From: Cryptomeria japonica
Taxonomy: Eukaryota; Streptophyta; Pinopsida; Cupressales; Cupressaceae
Assembly: GCF_030272615.1 (NCBI RefSeq)
Contig: NC_081409.1
Coordinates: 655,002,468-655,066,467 of the forward strand
Direction of reading: 5' to 3'
Length of the DNA stretch: 64,000 nucleotides
Shown here: in pieces, positions 1 through 10,798 of the stretch
How the letters are laid out: each line of letters opens with the position of its first letter
Position numbering within the stretch: position 1 is the first letter of the stretch
Program-made: the position numbers and the translations under genes
The notes under the pieces: generated by a model
The model's input: only the letters and a program-made list of their open reading frames with translations
Databases searched by the model: none
Told to the model about the DNA's origin: nothing

Positions 1-758
1 GTTATCTCATCTTGTTTCAGACATCGAAGGAGTGTACCATCAACACTACATCGGTATAGGGTTTCAGCAATAATGGTATATCAAGCGGTTTGGCAAATGA
101 AGGTTTTACATTAGTTATTCGATTGGTTAGGAGGAAGTGTGTGATTGTGGAGATAGGTGTATAACTCACTGTACCATGGGGATTCGGAACCGACAAGGCA
201 ACATATCATCTCGATTTAGGGGATATCATAAGCGGGAATCCAAAGCTGTTCTACCAAGAACTCGTAGTGTGTTGAATTTTTTAGAAGATCTAGAAGAGAT
301 GCAATAGTAGCCATAGCGTCAGCAGCTCAATTCTGATCTCTTGGTATCTACTCAAAGGTGATAGTAGTAAATGATGCCTTTAGATTGTCCACCATTTGCT
401 TGTACGGTATGAGTTTGTCATCTTTGGTCTGATATTCATCGGTTGCTTATCAAATGACCAATTGGGAGTCTCCATATACTTGTAGTTCTTGTAACTTCCA
501 TTATAGGGCTAGTCTGAGTCCTATGGTCAAGTCCTCATACTCTACTATGTTGTTTGTGCATGGAAATGTGAACCAGTAAGACTTCAGGATGCTGTCACCT
601 TGAGGTGTGATAAATAGAATGCCTTCCCTTGAGCCATGCCTAGTGTATGAACCATCAAAGTATAGTTTCCATGGTTGTGTTTTTGTGATCATGAAGATCT
701 CTTCATCTAGAAAATTGGAAATGAGAGGATGATCGCCTATGAGTGGTGCATCGACCAA
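1..758 (-). pseudogene. Gypsy-1 second RNase H (aRNH) domain and start of the linker to integrase
   Basis: The minus-strand translation contains WKLYFDGSYTRHGS, PCTNNIVEYEDLTIGLRLAL and, after stops, a VYGDSQLVI segment. This is the known layout of the additional RNase H of Tat-type elements: DGS with the first Asp, a Glu in the NIVEYE helix, and DSQL. Asp, Glu and Asp of the catalytic set are recognisable. Downstream, ending in roughly the first 300 bases, comes an EYIPRDQN..ADAMATIASL-like tail. It shares the reading frame of the RT region to its right but has several in-frame stops. Integrase would follow to the left, outside the window. Confidence 0.8.
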
Positions 759-2228
759 CTAATCTGCAATAACATGACCTTTGATAGCTTTACGGTCCAC
801 ATACTCGATGTCAAATTCACTTAGAATCATCACCCATTTGGCCAAGTGGCCAGTCAATGTGGCTTTACTGAGTAAGTACTTGAGTGGATCGATCTTTGCA
901 ATGAGTTGTACCTTGTGTATTAATAGATAGTGCCTCATTTTAGTGGCTGCCAAGATTACTACTAGGCAAGCTCGCTCAATAGGGGTGTAATTGAGTTCAT
1001 AGCCAACCAGTGTGCAAGAAATGTAGTAAACATCACACTCTTTCCCTTCTGCATTGTGTTGTGCCAATAGTACTCCCAAAGCTATATTAGTTGCTGAAAT
1101 ATAGAGCAATAGAGGCCTACTTGGATCTAGTGGGATCAGCAATGGTGTATTCATGAGATAATCTTTAAGCATCTCGAATGCTTGCTGGCATCTAGAATCC
1201 CACTAAAAGCGGATGTTCTTGTGTAGCAGGTGTGTAAATGGGTGACACTTATCTGTCAGTTGTGAAATGAATCTTTAGATAGATTGAAGCTACCCTTGTA
1301 GTGTCCTTAGCTGGCTGATGTTCTTTGGAGGTGGCATATCCATGATTGATTTGACCTTTGCTGGATCGACCTCAATACCTTTGCTTGAGACAATGTATCC
1401 TAGAAGTTTCCCTGAGATTACTCCAAAGACACATTTCTTTGGGTTGAGTCAATCATGATATTGTTCTAGTCTATCAAAGATTTTCTCTAATATGTCCAAA
1501 TGACCTTCTCTTGTGAGTGATTTTGCTAGTAAGTCATCAACATAATCTTCCATTATGGTATGCATCATATCATGGAAGATAGTGGTCATTGCTCATTGAT
1601 AGGTCGCTCTAGCATTCTTTAGACCGAAAGGCATTACATCCCAACAATATGTGCCCCATGGGCATGTGAAGGCTATCTTATGTTGATCTTCTAGTGTGAT
1701 CTTTATCTGATTGTATCTTGAAAAACCATTCATGAGTGAAAGCATGGCATGTCCTGTTGTTAGGTCTACTATGATGTCGATATTTGGTAGGGGGAAATCA
1801 TCCTTAGGACATGCTTTGTTCAGATCTCTAAAGTCAGTACAGATACAGATGCCCCCATTTGGTTTGCCGATAGGAACAATATTGGAGATCCAATCTGCAT
1901 AATCAATTGGTCTAATAAAACTAACATCCAATAGTTTCTTAAGTTCTTCTTTAACTAATACCACAATCTGAGGATGCATCTTGCGAAGCTTCTTCTTGGC
2001 AGGCTTAGCTCCTTCTGCTACGGTGAGGTGATGCATGACTAAATCTAGATCAAGACCATGCATGTCTGCATATGACCATGCAAAGTTAATCTAGCATTTC
2101 TGGAAGAATTCAACAAACTTGGGCTATTCCTCTGGAGTCAAAAGAGAGGCTAGATGTATGTGGTGAGGAGTTTTAGGAGTCCCCACATTGTATTCTTTTA
2201 TTTCCTCAATGAGAATCATTGATCATTC
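759..2228 (-). pseudogene. Gypsy-1 reverse transcriptase and RNase H
   Basis: RT begins near 2060 with MHGLDLDLVMHHL and KLRKMHPQIV, then FIRPIDYADWISN, CTDFRDLNKACPKDDFPLP (finger and palm), a MSLMNGFSRYNQI-like palm motif, and YVDD at 1533-1544 in the context MEDYVDDLLAKS. The connection PPPKNISQLRTLQG lies near 1330. The first RNase H occupies 759-1172 (LLLYISATNIALGVLLAQ and YYISCTLVGYELNYTPIE). The frame is the same from 3832 down to position 1, so decay here is by stops: TGA just after RATYQ near 1591 and another TGA before LNPKKCVFG near 1450. The polymerase Asp pair is intact, but the frame cannot give full-length protein. Confidence 0.9.
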
Positions 2229-3832
2229 CTACCATGTACTAGAGGGAAGGATGTCAAACCTTTCATCCTCGGGCACCTCAGAGAGGTTTTCACCATTGGA
2301 TATGCTCTTTCTTTTTACTTTTGTGGGATCAAAAAGTGCCATAGTGTGGTTTTCACTGGAAGATCCATGTGTTATTGTTATATTTTTGTAGTTGAAAGGT
2401 TTGGCATCTGCCCCAAAGTATGTTGCACTATTAAGTTCTATATCAAATCCAACTTTGTGATCCCTGCTTGGTATGCTATCCCGTAATTCCAATAAGTCAA
2501 TGATCGCCTCATTGTTTTGGAAATGGTCAAGATATGGGGGATTATGTTGGTTCCATTTGATGAGTTCAAGATGGATAATGGGCATTACCTCATTGATTAG
2601 GTTAAGTTCATTAGATGTGTTAGTGAGGGTTAAGGCATTGTGGTGAAGGTCATTGATGGTACTCTCCCTGTCAGAATCAAGTGTAGGATGTGACGTAGGG
2701 TCTGTGGAAGAAGTTTCCAGTTCAGGAACCCAAGAGGTCTTTATCTGTCCTTTTCCATAAATAGGGATGTCTTTGCGGGGTGGAGGTAGTGATGTGTCTT
2801 CCTCATCTAAAGTGTTAAGCTGTACTAAATCAAATTCCCACTCATGTGAGTCATTTTCAGAGTCACTTTCCAATAGCTGATTACTGTACCATACTGGGAT
2901 ATCTTTTGAGTTAAATACTGCAGGTGTGATTGGTGCTACAAGAAGATTTATGGAGATCGATGAATTTGATACAGGAAGTATTGGTAGTGATGAATCTGTT
3001 GCTTCTGCTGGAACTGCCAGCATTGTCAATACTATTGGGAATTATGATATAGTTGGTGTTGTGAAGGGGACTACTGATGTTATCACTGCTATTGATGGTG
3101 TTGCTGGTTTGATTGATGGGATGACTGGCGTTGCAGATGGTTTTGCTGGGATTTTAAGCCTCAATGGGGCAGTTGCTATGTTTTGGGGTGCTACTTTTAT
3201 AATCAAAGGTGACCTCTTTGTAGTAGGTTGATATAGTGGTTTGCTGGGTTTCCCTTTGAATCTGAGCTTAGGAAAGATCTCCTTTTGAAAGCATAAGCCT
3301 GTGTTGTCTTTGGGTTTTAATTCTGGTTGCAGCGGCTCATGTTGCCCTTGCTTACAATGCCCTAAAGCATTTTGACCATCATATCCCATTCTTTGCATAA
3401 TGAGAAGACATTTTCCATATTGATTTGTGGGAATCTTAGCTTGCAGAATGTTAGTGGTGATAGGATCTTTATAGATCCATTCTGCTAAATCTTCATCTCC
3501 AGTTTCCTCTTCTTGACTCTTTCCAAGGATGAAAGGTGTCAAATTACATGCTAGTTTGACCAATGACATTTGTAGTACCTGTTGAGGTTTGCCATGTGTT
3601 TTAGGAGAAGTGGGCATTTGTCCAACACAAAAGAGTTGGCTTAGATTGTATTCTCCAAGACCTTCCTTTGCAATTTTCATCTTGAGCTTCTCTTGCTTGG
3701 GTATAGTGGTGTTTGAACTGGAAATAAAGGCTGGACTTACATATGACATGGAGGAGATGGCTTCTCTATTGTTGGGAATGGTAATCTCTGGTTGATGACT
3801 TATGTTATGACAATATGCAAAGGGGTTTGCAT
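2229..3832 (-). pseudogene. Gypsy-1 protease-RT linker with G-patch domain
   Basis: Two open stretches in one frame (3029-2229 and 3832-3042) join the protease half to RT. Around 3330-3430 the translation reads YGKCLLIMQRMGYDGQNALG, then KQGQHEPLQPELKP. This is a G-patch-like glycine-rich motif with the hydrophobic-K-MG pattern. The rest is low-complexity and Pro/Thr/Ser-rich (3042-3200, with many Pro-Ala-Thr runs) and acidic (near 2750-2870). G-patches that follow protease and precede RT are known in betaretroviruses, where they bind RNA. The equivalent segment of gypsy-2 lies at 34130-34293. The first codons next to 3832 are cut off by copia-A. Confidence 0.65.
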
Positions 3833-4824
3833 TGTTAGGTCCCGGAGACAACTGAGAGGGGGGGGTGAATCAGTTGTCTAATAAATTTAAACCAAAAGCA
3901 AATTAAACAACTTTAATACTTTGTACCCATAAACTAGTCTTTTATACCAGTAGATAGTTCTATCAGTTAATAGTAATACCAGTAAGATTTAATGCATGAA
4001 ACAAAAAGGAACAAAGTCATCCACAACACATAACACCAAAACTTGTATGTGGAAACCCTGTAAGGGGAAAAACCACAGTGGGAAACCTTACCCACAATTA
4101 GATGATACTACTGTAGATAGTAAGTGTATACAAATGGGGTCTGCACATGCAGAAAGGCCAAGCGCCTAGATCTTATTGTTCAATCACAAATGGGAGTCAC
4201 ACTGACTACAATTGGATGGTTAAATCCAATAGAATATACTGCTTAATTTAGCGTCTTTCTATGTTGGATTCAGTACTAGTATAGTTCTGATTGCCTTCAT
4301 AGAAACCCTCCTTCAATATTCAAATGATGTCTGCATGTATAGCTCTACTTATTCTCGCATATACCTTCACACAACTCTTTTTCGCATTCCAGCACCGATC
4401 TTACAATTAAGATCTTACATTTATATCATAACCTAAGACCAATTTTAGTAGGTGGGCTCTAAAGGATATTACAATAAAATCAATTTACAAATAAATTAAT
4501 GCTTGATGCAATAACCAATTCAACATGTTGGCTTATTTACAACAATAATAAGTCATCTCCATAGTGTGCCATGCTAATCTGAAAAAGATAAGTCTGTCGG
4601 TGTATAACCTGGACCTATTTGCCGGTAATAGCAAATATGTGATTAAAATTATTCCAATAATCAAATCTTCAAGACAAAGTGTCCAAATGATGTCTTCAAC
4701 ATAACCATGTGTTTTCCATGCGATTCCAAGTGCCGATGAATGTTGCTAATTCTCCAAAATGCCAGAGTTGATTGTGTTTAGTAGGTGTTGACATCAATGA
4801 CAAAACCATACCAAAATACCAACA
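3833..4824 (-). repeat. Copia-A 3' LTR
   Basis: This 992-bp LTR on the plus strand starts TGTTAGGTCCC and ends TACCAACA. Against its partner at 9410-10468 it lacks about 67 bp at position ~4736. The missing piece is present at 10315-10384 and is flanked there by short direct repeats (TGCTAGTGAA and TGCCGGTGAA), so it was probably lost by recombination between them. Other differences are scattered and mostly transitions. Confidence 0.95.
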
Positions 4825-5196
4825 ATCTCCCCCTTTGGCATTGATGGCAACACAAGATGGAAAAACCATCAAAGTGCCAAAACATAAATGCCAAATACCA
4901 AAAACCAATAATTTCCCAAAAAAAAATTATAACGAGAAATCAAATATGAATAGTCTCTCCTCAAAGTAACAGTCTCTCCCCCTAAGAGTAACGTGTGTCT
5001 TCCTTTTGTTTTTCCTATGTTTTTCCATATACCAATCTCTCCCCCTTTGACATGAATTGCCAAAGTAAAAACATTTACAAAATACCAACCAATACAGTAT
5101 ACCAACTACTCCCCCTTAGAAGTAGCTTCCTCATCAAAGACCAAAGTAAAAGTTTTCTCTTGTTAATTCTGTTGGTTGAAGACAAATATCGACTTC
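4825..5196 (-). promoter_or_regulatory. Copia-A 3' UTR with polypurine tract and three further PPT-like tracts
   Basis: On the minus strand the tract next to the LTR reads CCAAAGGGGGAGAT (4825-4838), the expected primer for plus-strand synthesis. Three similar tracts lie upstream at about 4972-4985, 5036-5049 and 5107-5118 (seen on the plus strand as TCTCCCCCT or CTCCCCCTT). No coding sequence is visible in this stretch. Confidence 0.8.
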
Positions 5197-5863
5197 CTAA
5201 GTCTTTATCGGTGGGGGTATGACCCCAAGATGATCTTTGAGATATTCAAAAGTCGCCTTAGGCAGAGGTTTAGTAAAAATATCTGCAATCTGCTCTTTTG
5301 TATTCACATAAACCAGTTTTATTTCTTTTGCTTCAACTTTCTCCCTTAGAAAATTGAGTTTTATAGAAACATGTTTGGTTTTAGAGTGTAATATCGGGTT
5401 CTTGGATATATCAATTGCTGCAATATTATCACAATAGATAGTTATAGGTTCCTTGCATTTTACCTTTATGTCCTTCAATATTTATTTAAGCCATAATACT
5501 TGTGTACAGTTTGTTGTTGCTGCAATATATTCTAATTTAGCTGTTGATAAAGATGTAGAACTTTGTTTCTTGCTCAACCAAGAAATCAGTTTGCTTCCAA
5601 GAAAGAATGCTCCACCTATGGTACTTTTCCTATCATCCACATCTCCTACCCAATTTGCATCTGTGTATGCATATAATTCAAAGTTTTCATCTCTAGGATA
5701 CCATAATCCAAGATTTGTAGTGCCTTGTAAGTACCGGAAAATCCTTTTTACTGCTGATTCATGATTTTCTCTAGGATTACTCTGAAATCTTGAAACAATA
5801 CATATTGCATTCATGATATCAGGTCTTGTTTATATTAAATACAGTAAACCTCCTATCATAGAT
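5197..5863 (-). pseudogene. Copia-A RNase H, C-terminal end of pol
   Basis: The translation shows YAYTDANWVGDVDDRKSTIG, SKLISWLSKKQSSTSLSTA, YIAATTNCTQVLWLK, then IYCDNIAAIDISKNPI and KEQIADIFTKPLPK, the usual copia RNase H with DA, E (altered to AKLEY here) and DN residues. It ends at the stop at 5197-5199. It is out of frame with the RT to its right because of a one-base insertion near 5869 (PTRL instead of PTRYKSMIGG). A stop near 5480 also splits it. Confidence 0.9.
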
Positions 5864-6913
5864 TTATAACCTAGTTGGATTAACAGGTGTAGAATCATCT
5901 CTTAGTGATAATTTGTCATTTGTAGTCATAGGTGTGCTTACCGATTTAGAGTTTTCCATTCCAAATTTCTTTAGTAACTCCTTCAAGTACTTAGATTGAC
6001 TCAAGAATATACCTTTATCAGTTTGTGAGATCTGCAATCCTAAAAAGAATTTTATTTCTCCAATCATAGACGTTTCAAATTCTTGCTACATTTTAATAGA
6101 AAAGTCTTCACATAGTCCATTTTCTCCTCCAAAGAATATATCATCAACAAAAACTTCTATAACCAAGATGTCATCATTAGTCACTTTATAATATAAATTG
6201 TTGTCTACAATACCTTTAGAAAAACCAATCATCAAAAGATACTTATCTAACCTTTCATACTAAGCTCCTGGAGCTTGCTTCAATCCATACAAGGCTTTCC
6301 TTATCCTTCAAACCTTATCTTTGTTTTCTGTCAAAGAAAATCCATTAGGTTGTTCAATGTAAACTTCTTCTTCAAGATCTCCATTCAGAATTGCACATTT
6401 AATGTCCATTTGATAAACTTTGTAGTTATTGTGTGTTGCAAAAGCCAAGAATAATTTGACTGCCTCAATTCTAGCTAACGGTGCAAAGGTTTCATTATAA
6501 TCAATTCCTTCTTTCTGAGAATACCCCATACACACTAGTCTTTCTTTATTTATGATAAACTTACCATCTTCATTAAGTTTGTTTCTAAATACCCATTTGG
6601 TTCCAATCACATTTTTATCTTTAGGCTGGGGAACTAATGTCCAAGTGTTATTCTTCTCAATTTGTTCTAATTCTTCTTCCATAGCTTTAATCTAGTGTTT
6701 ATCTTCACATGCCTCATTAACAGATGATGGTTCAATTTGAGAAATAAGACATACCTCTTCATTTTCCAATCTTCCTCTTGTCATAACTCCTTTATGCTTG
6801 TTTCCAATTATCTGATCTTCAGAGTGATTCAGTCTTACATACCGAGGTGTCTTTGTTTGTTGTTGTTCCTCAGTTGTAGTGGAATTTTCAGATGATACCG
6901 GTGTAACTGGATC
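5864..6913 (-). pseudogene. Copia-A reverse transcriptase
   Basis: The domain opens with MEEELEQIEKNNTWTLVP, GTKWVFRNKLNEDGK and [16 protein letters not shown], then [32 protein letters not shown], a VFVDDIFFGGE active-site motif near 6140, and FFLGLQISQTDKGIFLSQ. Two Asp residues of the catalytic VDD remain. In-frame stops interrupt at about 6309 and 6258 (Trp to stop in APGA-stop-YERL) and near 6088. The spacer 6683-6913 codes for the hydrophilic integrase-RT linker (TPRYVRLNHSEDQIIGNKH-type sequence). Confidence 0.9.
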
Positions 6914-8326
6914 TTAATTCTGTACCGGTGGATTTTGTACAGATTCATTTGTCAGTATTTCTATTATTGATTCATAGTCTGAATACCTTGAAGTTTCTCT
7001 GAATTGTTCATCAATCTTTACATTTGTACTCTCAACAATTTTCTGCAATCTTTTGTTAAAACATCTATATGCCTTACTCTTAGATGAATAACCAAGAAAT
7101 ATTCCTTCATCACTTCTAGGATCAAATTTTCCAATATACTCATCTCTTCTAATATAGCATTTACTTCCAAATATTCTGAAATATTTAAGTGTAAGAGTAA
7201 TACCAAACCATAGTTCATGAGGTGTCTTACCGGTTTCACCTTTGACGTGAACTTTATTGAATGTATAGACTGTTGTACTTACTGTTTCTCTCCAATATAC
7301 ATGTGGTAGATTTGATTCAGACAACATACTTCTAGCTACATCCAAGATAGTTCTATTTTTCCTTTCTACAACACCATTTTGTTGTGGTGTCTGGGGTGTT
7401 GATAGTTGTCTTCTAATTCCATTCACTTCACAGAATGCATTAAATTCCTTAGATGTAATTTCTCCTCCTTGATCCGATCTCAGGCATTTGATTTTTGTAC
7501 TAATTTTATTTTCTACCATTGCTTTGAATAGTTTGAACTTCCTAAGTGCTTCTGATTTCTCTTTGAGAAAAGTAACCCAACACATTCTAGAATAGTCATC
7601 AATGATTAGCATGAAATATCTATCTCCTTGTAAACTTTTAGTTCTAGCTGGACCACATAAATCAGTATGAATTAAGTCAAGAGCATTATTGGATTTTTTT
7701 GGAATACTTTTGAAAGTAGCTCTAACTTGTTTTCCAAATTGACATTCCTTACATACCGAATTGTGAGGTTTAACAATCTTAGGTAAATCTCTAATTGCCT
7801 TAGTAGTACTGATCTTCACCATGCAATCAAAATTTACATGACAGAGTCTCTTATGCCATAGCTAACTTTCATCAATATGAGCAATCAAGCATGTTTTTTC
7901 ATTGTTATTCAGATGAAAGATATTGCCTCTAGTTTGATTACCGGTTGCAATTTCCAAACCAGTTCTGTTCATAATTTTGCATTTACCATTTTTGAACTAT
8001 AACTGAAATCCTTTTTCAAATAATTGACCAACACTCAAAAGATTATGTTTTAAACCTTCAACATAGTAAACATTGTCAGTATTATGCTTACCATCAAGAG
8101 ATATTGTACCCTTACCTTTGATCAAACAAGCTTTATCATCTCCAAATCTTACTAGATCTCCATTATACTGCTAAAAAGTTAGGAATTTACTCTTATCATT
8201 AGTCATATGATGTGAGCATCCTGAATCAATGATCCATTCATCCTTTACTTCAATTTTAGCTGCCAAGGCCTACTCTACTAGTTGAACAGTAGGTGTTGGT
8301 TGATCTTCTGTTACAGCAACAAAGAC
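6914..8326 (-). pseudogene. Copia-A protease and integrase
   Basis: Protease: WIIDSGCSHHMT near 8205-8240, the copia DSG active site. Integrase: zinc-binding part LWHKRLCHVNFDC and CKECQFGKQ, then the core with LIHTDLCGPARTKSLQGD, MLIIDDYSRMCW, DQGGEI and PQQNGVVERKNRTILD (D, D and E present), and the C-terminal GKTPHELWFG and IFGSKCYIRRDE. The frame matches gag, as expected of a single copia polyprotein. In-frame stops occur near 8172, 7998 and 7862. This copy gives the intact sequence at the point where copia-C carries a DNA-transposon insertion. Confidence 0.9.
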
Positions 8327-9352
8327 CTATCCATTGTCTGTCGGATCCTCATCAGAATCATCAGTGACTCCTTCATCAGCAAGATAACAAGATTTATCTT
8401 TATTTTTCTTAAATTTGTATGTATGATATTCAAGGTTAGGTTTGTATGTCCTTCTAGCTTCTTCTCTTAACTTAGCATGTCTATCAGGGCATCTTGAGGC
8501 CATATGACCAATCTTATTATAGTTGAAACATTTAAAGGGTTCTTTACCTTCATACTTACTTCCAATTGGACCTTTAGGCATTTTTCTTGCAAATAGTGCT
8601 TCAAGTTCTTCAAGTTCTTCATTCTCTCTCCTGCTTTCTTCAAGTTCTCTTGCATAAAATGCTTTCCAATCAGACTTGTCAAATGGTTGTGCAAATGATG
8701 TTGATGCCTTAAAAGCTAAGTTAGTTTTTATAGTGGCAATGGGACGAAATTCCTCAATTTCAAATGCTGAAAGTTTTCCAATCAATATATCCCTAATTAC
8801 TGATATGTTGGGCATTGTTTTTAGTTCATTTATAGCAGTAACTTTCATTCTATATGTTGGTGGAAATCCTCTTAAAACTTTTGAAACAATTTCATCTTCA
8901 CTTAAGGTTCCTCCACAACATTTAATACCCAAAACAATTTCATTTACTCTTTCCATAAAAGAAGAAATTCTTTCATCTTCTTCCATTTTCAGATTTTCAT
9001 ACCTGACTTGGAAGCTTTCAAGTTTTGCAATTTTGACTGTGGAATCTCCTTTATTCAGTGTTTCCAAATGATCCCAAATAGCTTTAGTAGTAGACCTATC
9101 TAATAGTCCCATGATTTGCTGATTTGATAATGCGCTCAAAAGTGCTTCTCTTGCCTTGCAATCATTTTCTTCATCTTTAGCCAGATTTGGTGGATTAGGC
9201 TGACTTGTAGTAGGAGCAGAGTAGCCATTCTTTGTAACCTCCCAGATATCCTTTCCAATGCAATTCAGATGTGTCTCCATCTTGATCTTCCATATCCCAT
9301 AGTTGGTTCCATCAAGTTTAGGATTGTCTTTCCTGAAATAGTTGCTAGACAT
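8327..9352 (-). pseudogene. Copia-A gag, open but with altered zinc knuckle
   Basis: The 341-codon open frame starts with an ATG at 9352 (MSSNYFRKDNPKLDGTNYG) about 40 bases past the PBS. It carries a UBN2/DUF4219-like capsid region (WKIKMETHLNCIGKDIWEV, MERVNEIVLGIKCCGG, SKVLRGFPPTYRMK). The nucleic-acid-binding knuckle near 8480-8530 reads CFNYNKIGHMASRC: the second Cys of CCHC is Tyr, which should impair zinc binding. Copia-B has the same change and copia-C has CFTCNK. The frame ends at a TAG near 8325 and would otherwise continue into protease. Confidence 0.9.
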
Positions 9353-9392
9353 TGGATCTCCTCAAGCTGTTAAACTTCTGCAAAAAGAGGAC

Positions 9393-9407
9393 TAAGCTTC
9401 GATACCA
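9393..9407 (-). promoter_or_regulatory. Copia-A primer binding site (initiator Met tRNA type)
   Basis: The minus-strand sequence TGGTATCGAAGC starts two bases inside the 5' LTR. It is the plant copia PBS TGGTATCAGAGC with two changes. Confidence 0.85.
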
Positions 9408-9409
9408 AT

Positions 9410-10468
9410 TGTTAGGTCCTGAAGACAACTAAGAGGGGGCAGGGGTGAATCAGTTGTCTAATAAATTTAAACCAAAAGCAACTTAAACAACTTTAATACT
9501 TTGTACTGGCAAACCAGTCTTCTATACCGGTAGACAGTTCTATCAATTAATAGCAATACCAGTAAGATTTAATGCATGAACAAAAAGGAACAAAGTCATC
9601 CACAACACATAACACCAAAACTTGTACGTGGAAACCCTGTAAGGGGAAAAACCATGGTGGGAAACCTTACCCACAATCAAATGATACTACTACAGATAGT
9701 AAGTGTATACAAATGGGGTCTGCACATGTAGAAAGGCCAAGCGCCTAGAGCTCACTACTCAATCACAAATGGGAGTCACACTGACTACAATTGGATGGTT
9801 AAATCCAATAAGAATGTACTTCTTAATTTAGCATCTTTCTATGTTGGAGTCAGTGCCGGTATAGTTCTGATTGTCTTCAGATAAACCCTCCTTCAATCTT
9901 CAAATGATGTCTGCGTGTATAGCTCTGCTTATTCTCGCATATACCTTTACACAACTCTTTTTTGCATTCCACCACCGATCTTACAATTAAGATCTTACAT
10001 TTATATAATAACCTAAGACAAATTTTAGTAATTCAGCTCTAAAGGATATTACAATAAAATCAATTTACAAATAAATTAATGCCTGATGCAATAACTGATT
10101 CAACATGTTGTCTTATTTACAACAATAATAAGTCATCTCCATAGCATGCCATGCTGATCTAAAAAAGATAATTCTATCGGTGTACAACCTGGACCTATTT
10201 GCCGATAATAGCAAATATGTAATTACAATTATTCCAATAAACAAATCTTCAAGACAAAGTGTCCAAATGATGTCTTCGACATAACCATGTGTTTTCCATG
10301 CCATTCCAAGTGCTAGTGAACTTTATATCCTGCCGGTGTACCAAATATCAGTGAGTGTGTATGAGTCATTTGCTTGCCGGTGAATGTTGCTGATTCTCCA
10401 AAATGCCAGAGTTGATAGTGTTTATTAGGTGTTGACATCAATGACAAAACCATACCAAAATACCAACA
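9410..10468 (-). repeat. Copia-A 5' LTR
   Basis: This 1059-bp LTR has the TG...CA ends. A likely TATA box (TATATAAA on the minus strand, about 10000-10007) marks the U3/R border. Near the inner end is the G-run with flanking palindrome described among the findings. Confidence 0.95.
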
Positions 10469-10798
10469 TGCATCGCCCAGGATCGTGATTTCTACACCAT
10501 TATGTGGGAACTTGATACACTGATGGTAAGTGGATGGAATGGCTTGCATGGCGTGTATCCAAGGTCTTCCCAACAACAAATTGTATGGCAGATGAAGGTG
10601 TAGAACCTGACATATGATGTCCTTCACCACAGGGCCCACTCGGATTTGTAGCACAACAACTCCTTTGGATGAATTAGTGATCTTCCTGCGGGGATCCACT
10701 AATTCAATTGCATATCCCAAAGTTGTGACTAATTTTAGTGCACAAATATTCCATCCTGCTTGATTGTCGATCAAGACTCACTTGATCCTATGATGATT
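10469..10798 (-). pseudogene. Gypsy-1 aspartic protease
   Basis: The translation runs LIDNQAGWNICALKLVTTLG, DPRRKITNSSKGVVVLQIRVG, then LPYNLLLGRPWIHAMQAIPS and HQCIKFPHNGVE. The LLLGRPWIH strand and loop after a D-x-G-type active site is the standard retropepsin pattern of Ty3/gypsy elements. The active-site region (IDNQAG where gypsy-2 has IDGGVG) looks altered. Copia-A cuts the chain just after GDA (10469). The frame agrees with the RT side once copia-A is removed. Confidence 0.8.

Larger units (their letters stand above)
3833..10468 (-). mobile_element. Copia-A: full-length Ty1/copia element inserted in gypsy-1
   Basis: Both LTRs end in TG...CA. The 5-bp target duplication TGCAT lies at 3828-3832 and 10469-10473. 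Removing the element and one TSD copy (6641 bp) puts the gypsy-1 protease in the same frame as the G-patch/RT part, which confirms the edges. The internal order on the minus strand is PBS, gag, protease, integrase, RT and RNase H, the copia order. It belongs to the same family as copia-B and copia-C, with near-identical gag starts and LTRs. Several nonsense codons and one frameshift make it inactive. Confidence 0.95.

Noticed and set aside
2926-3231. Plus-strand open frame of 101 codons rich in Gly, Ala and Val
   Set aside because: It is the antisense of the low-complexity Pro/Ala/Thr linker of gypsy-1; the minus strand carries the recognisable gag-pol frame.
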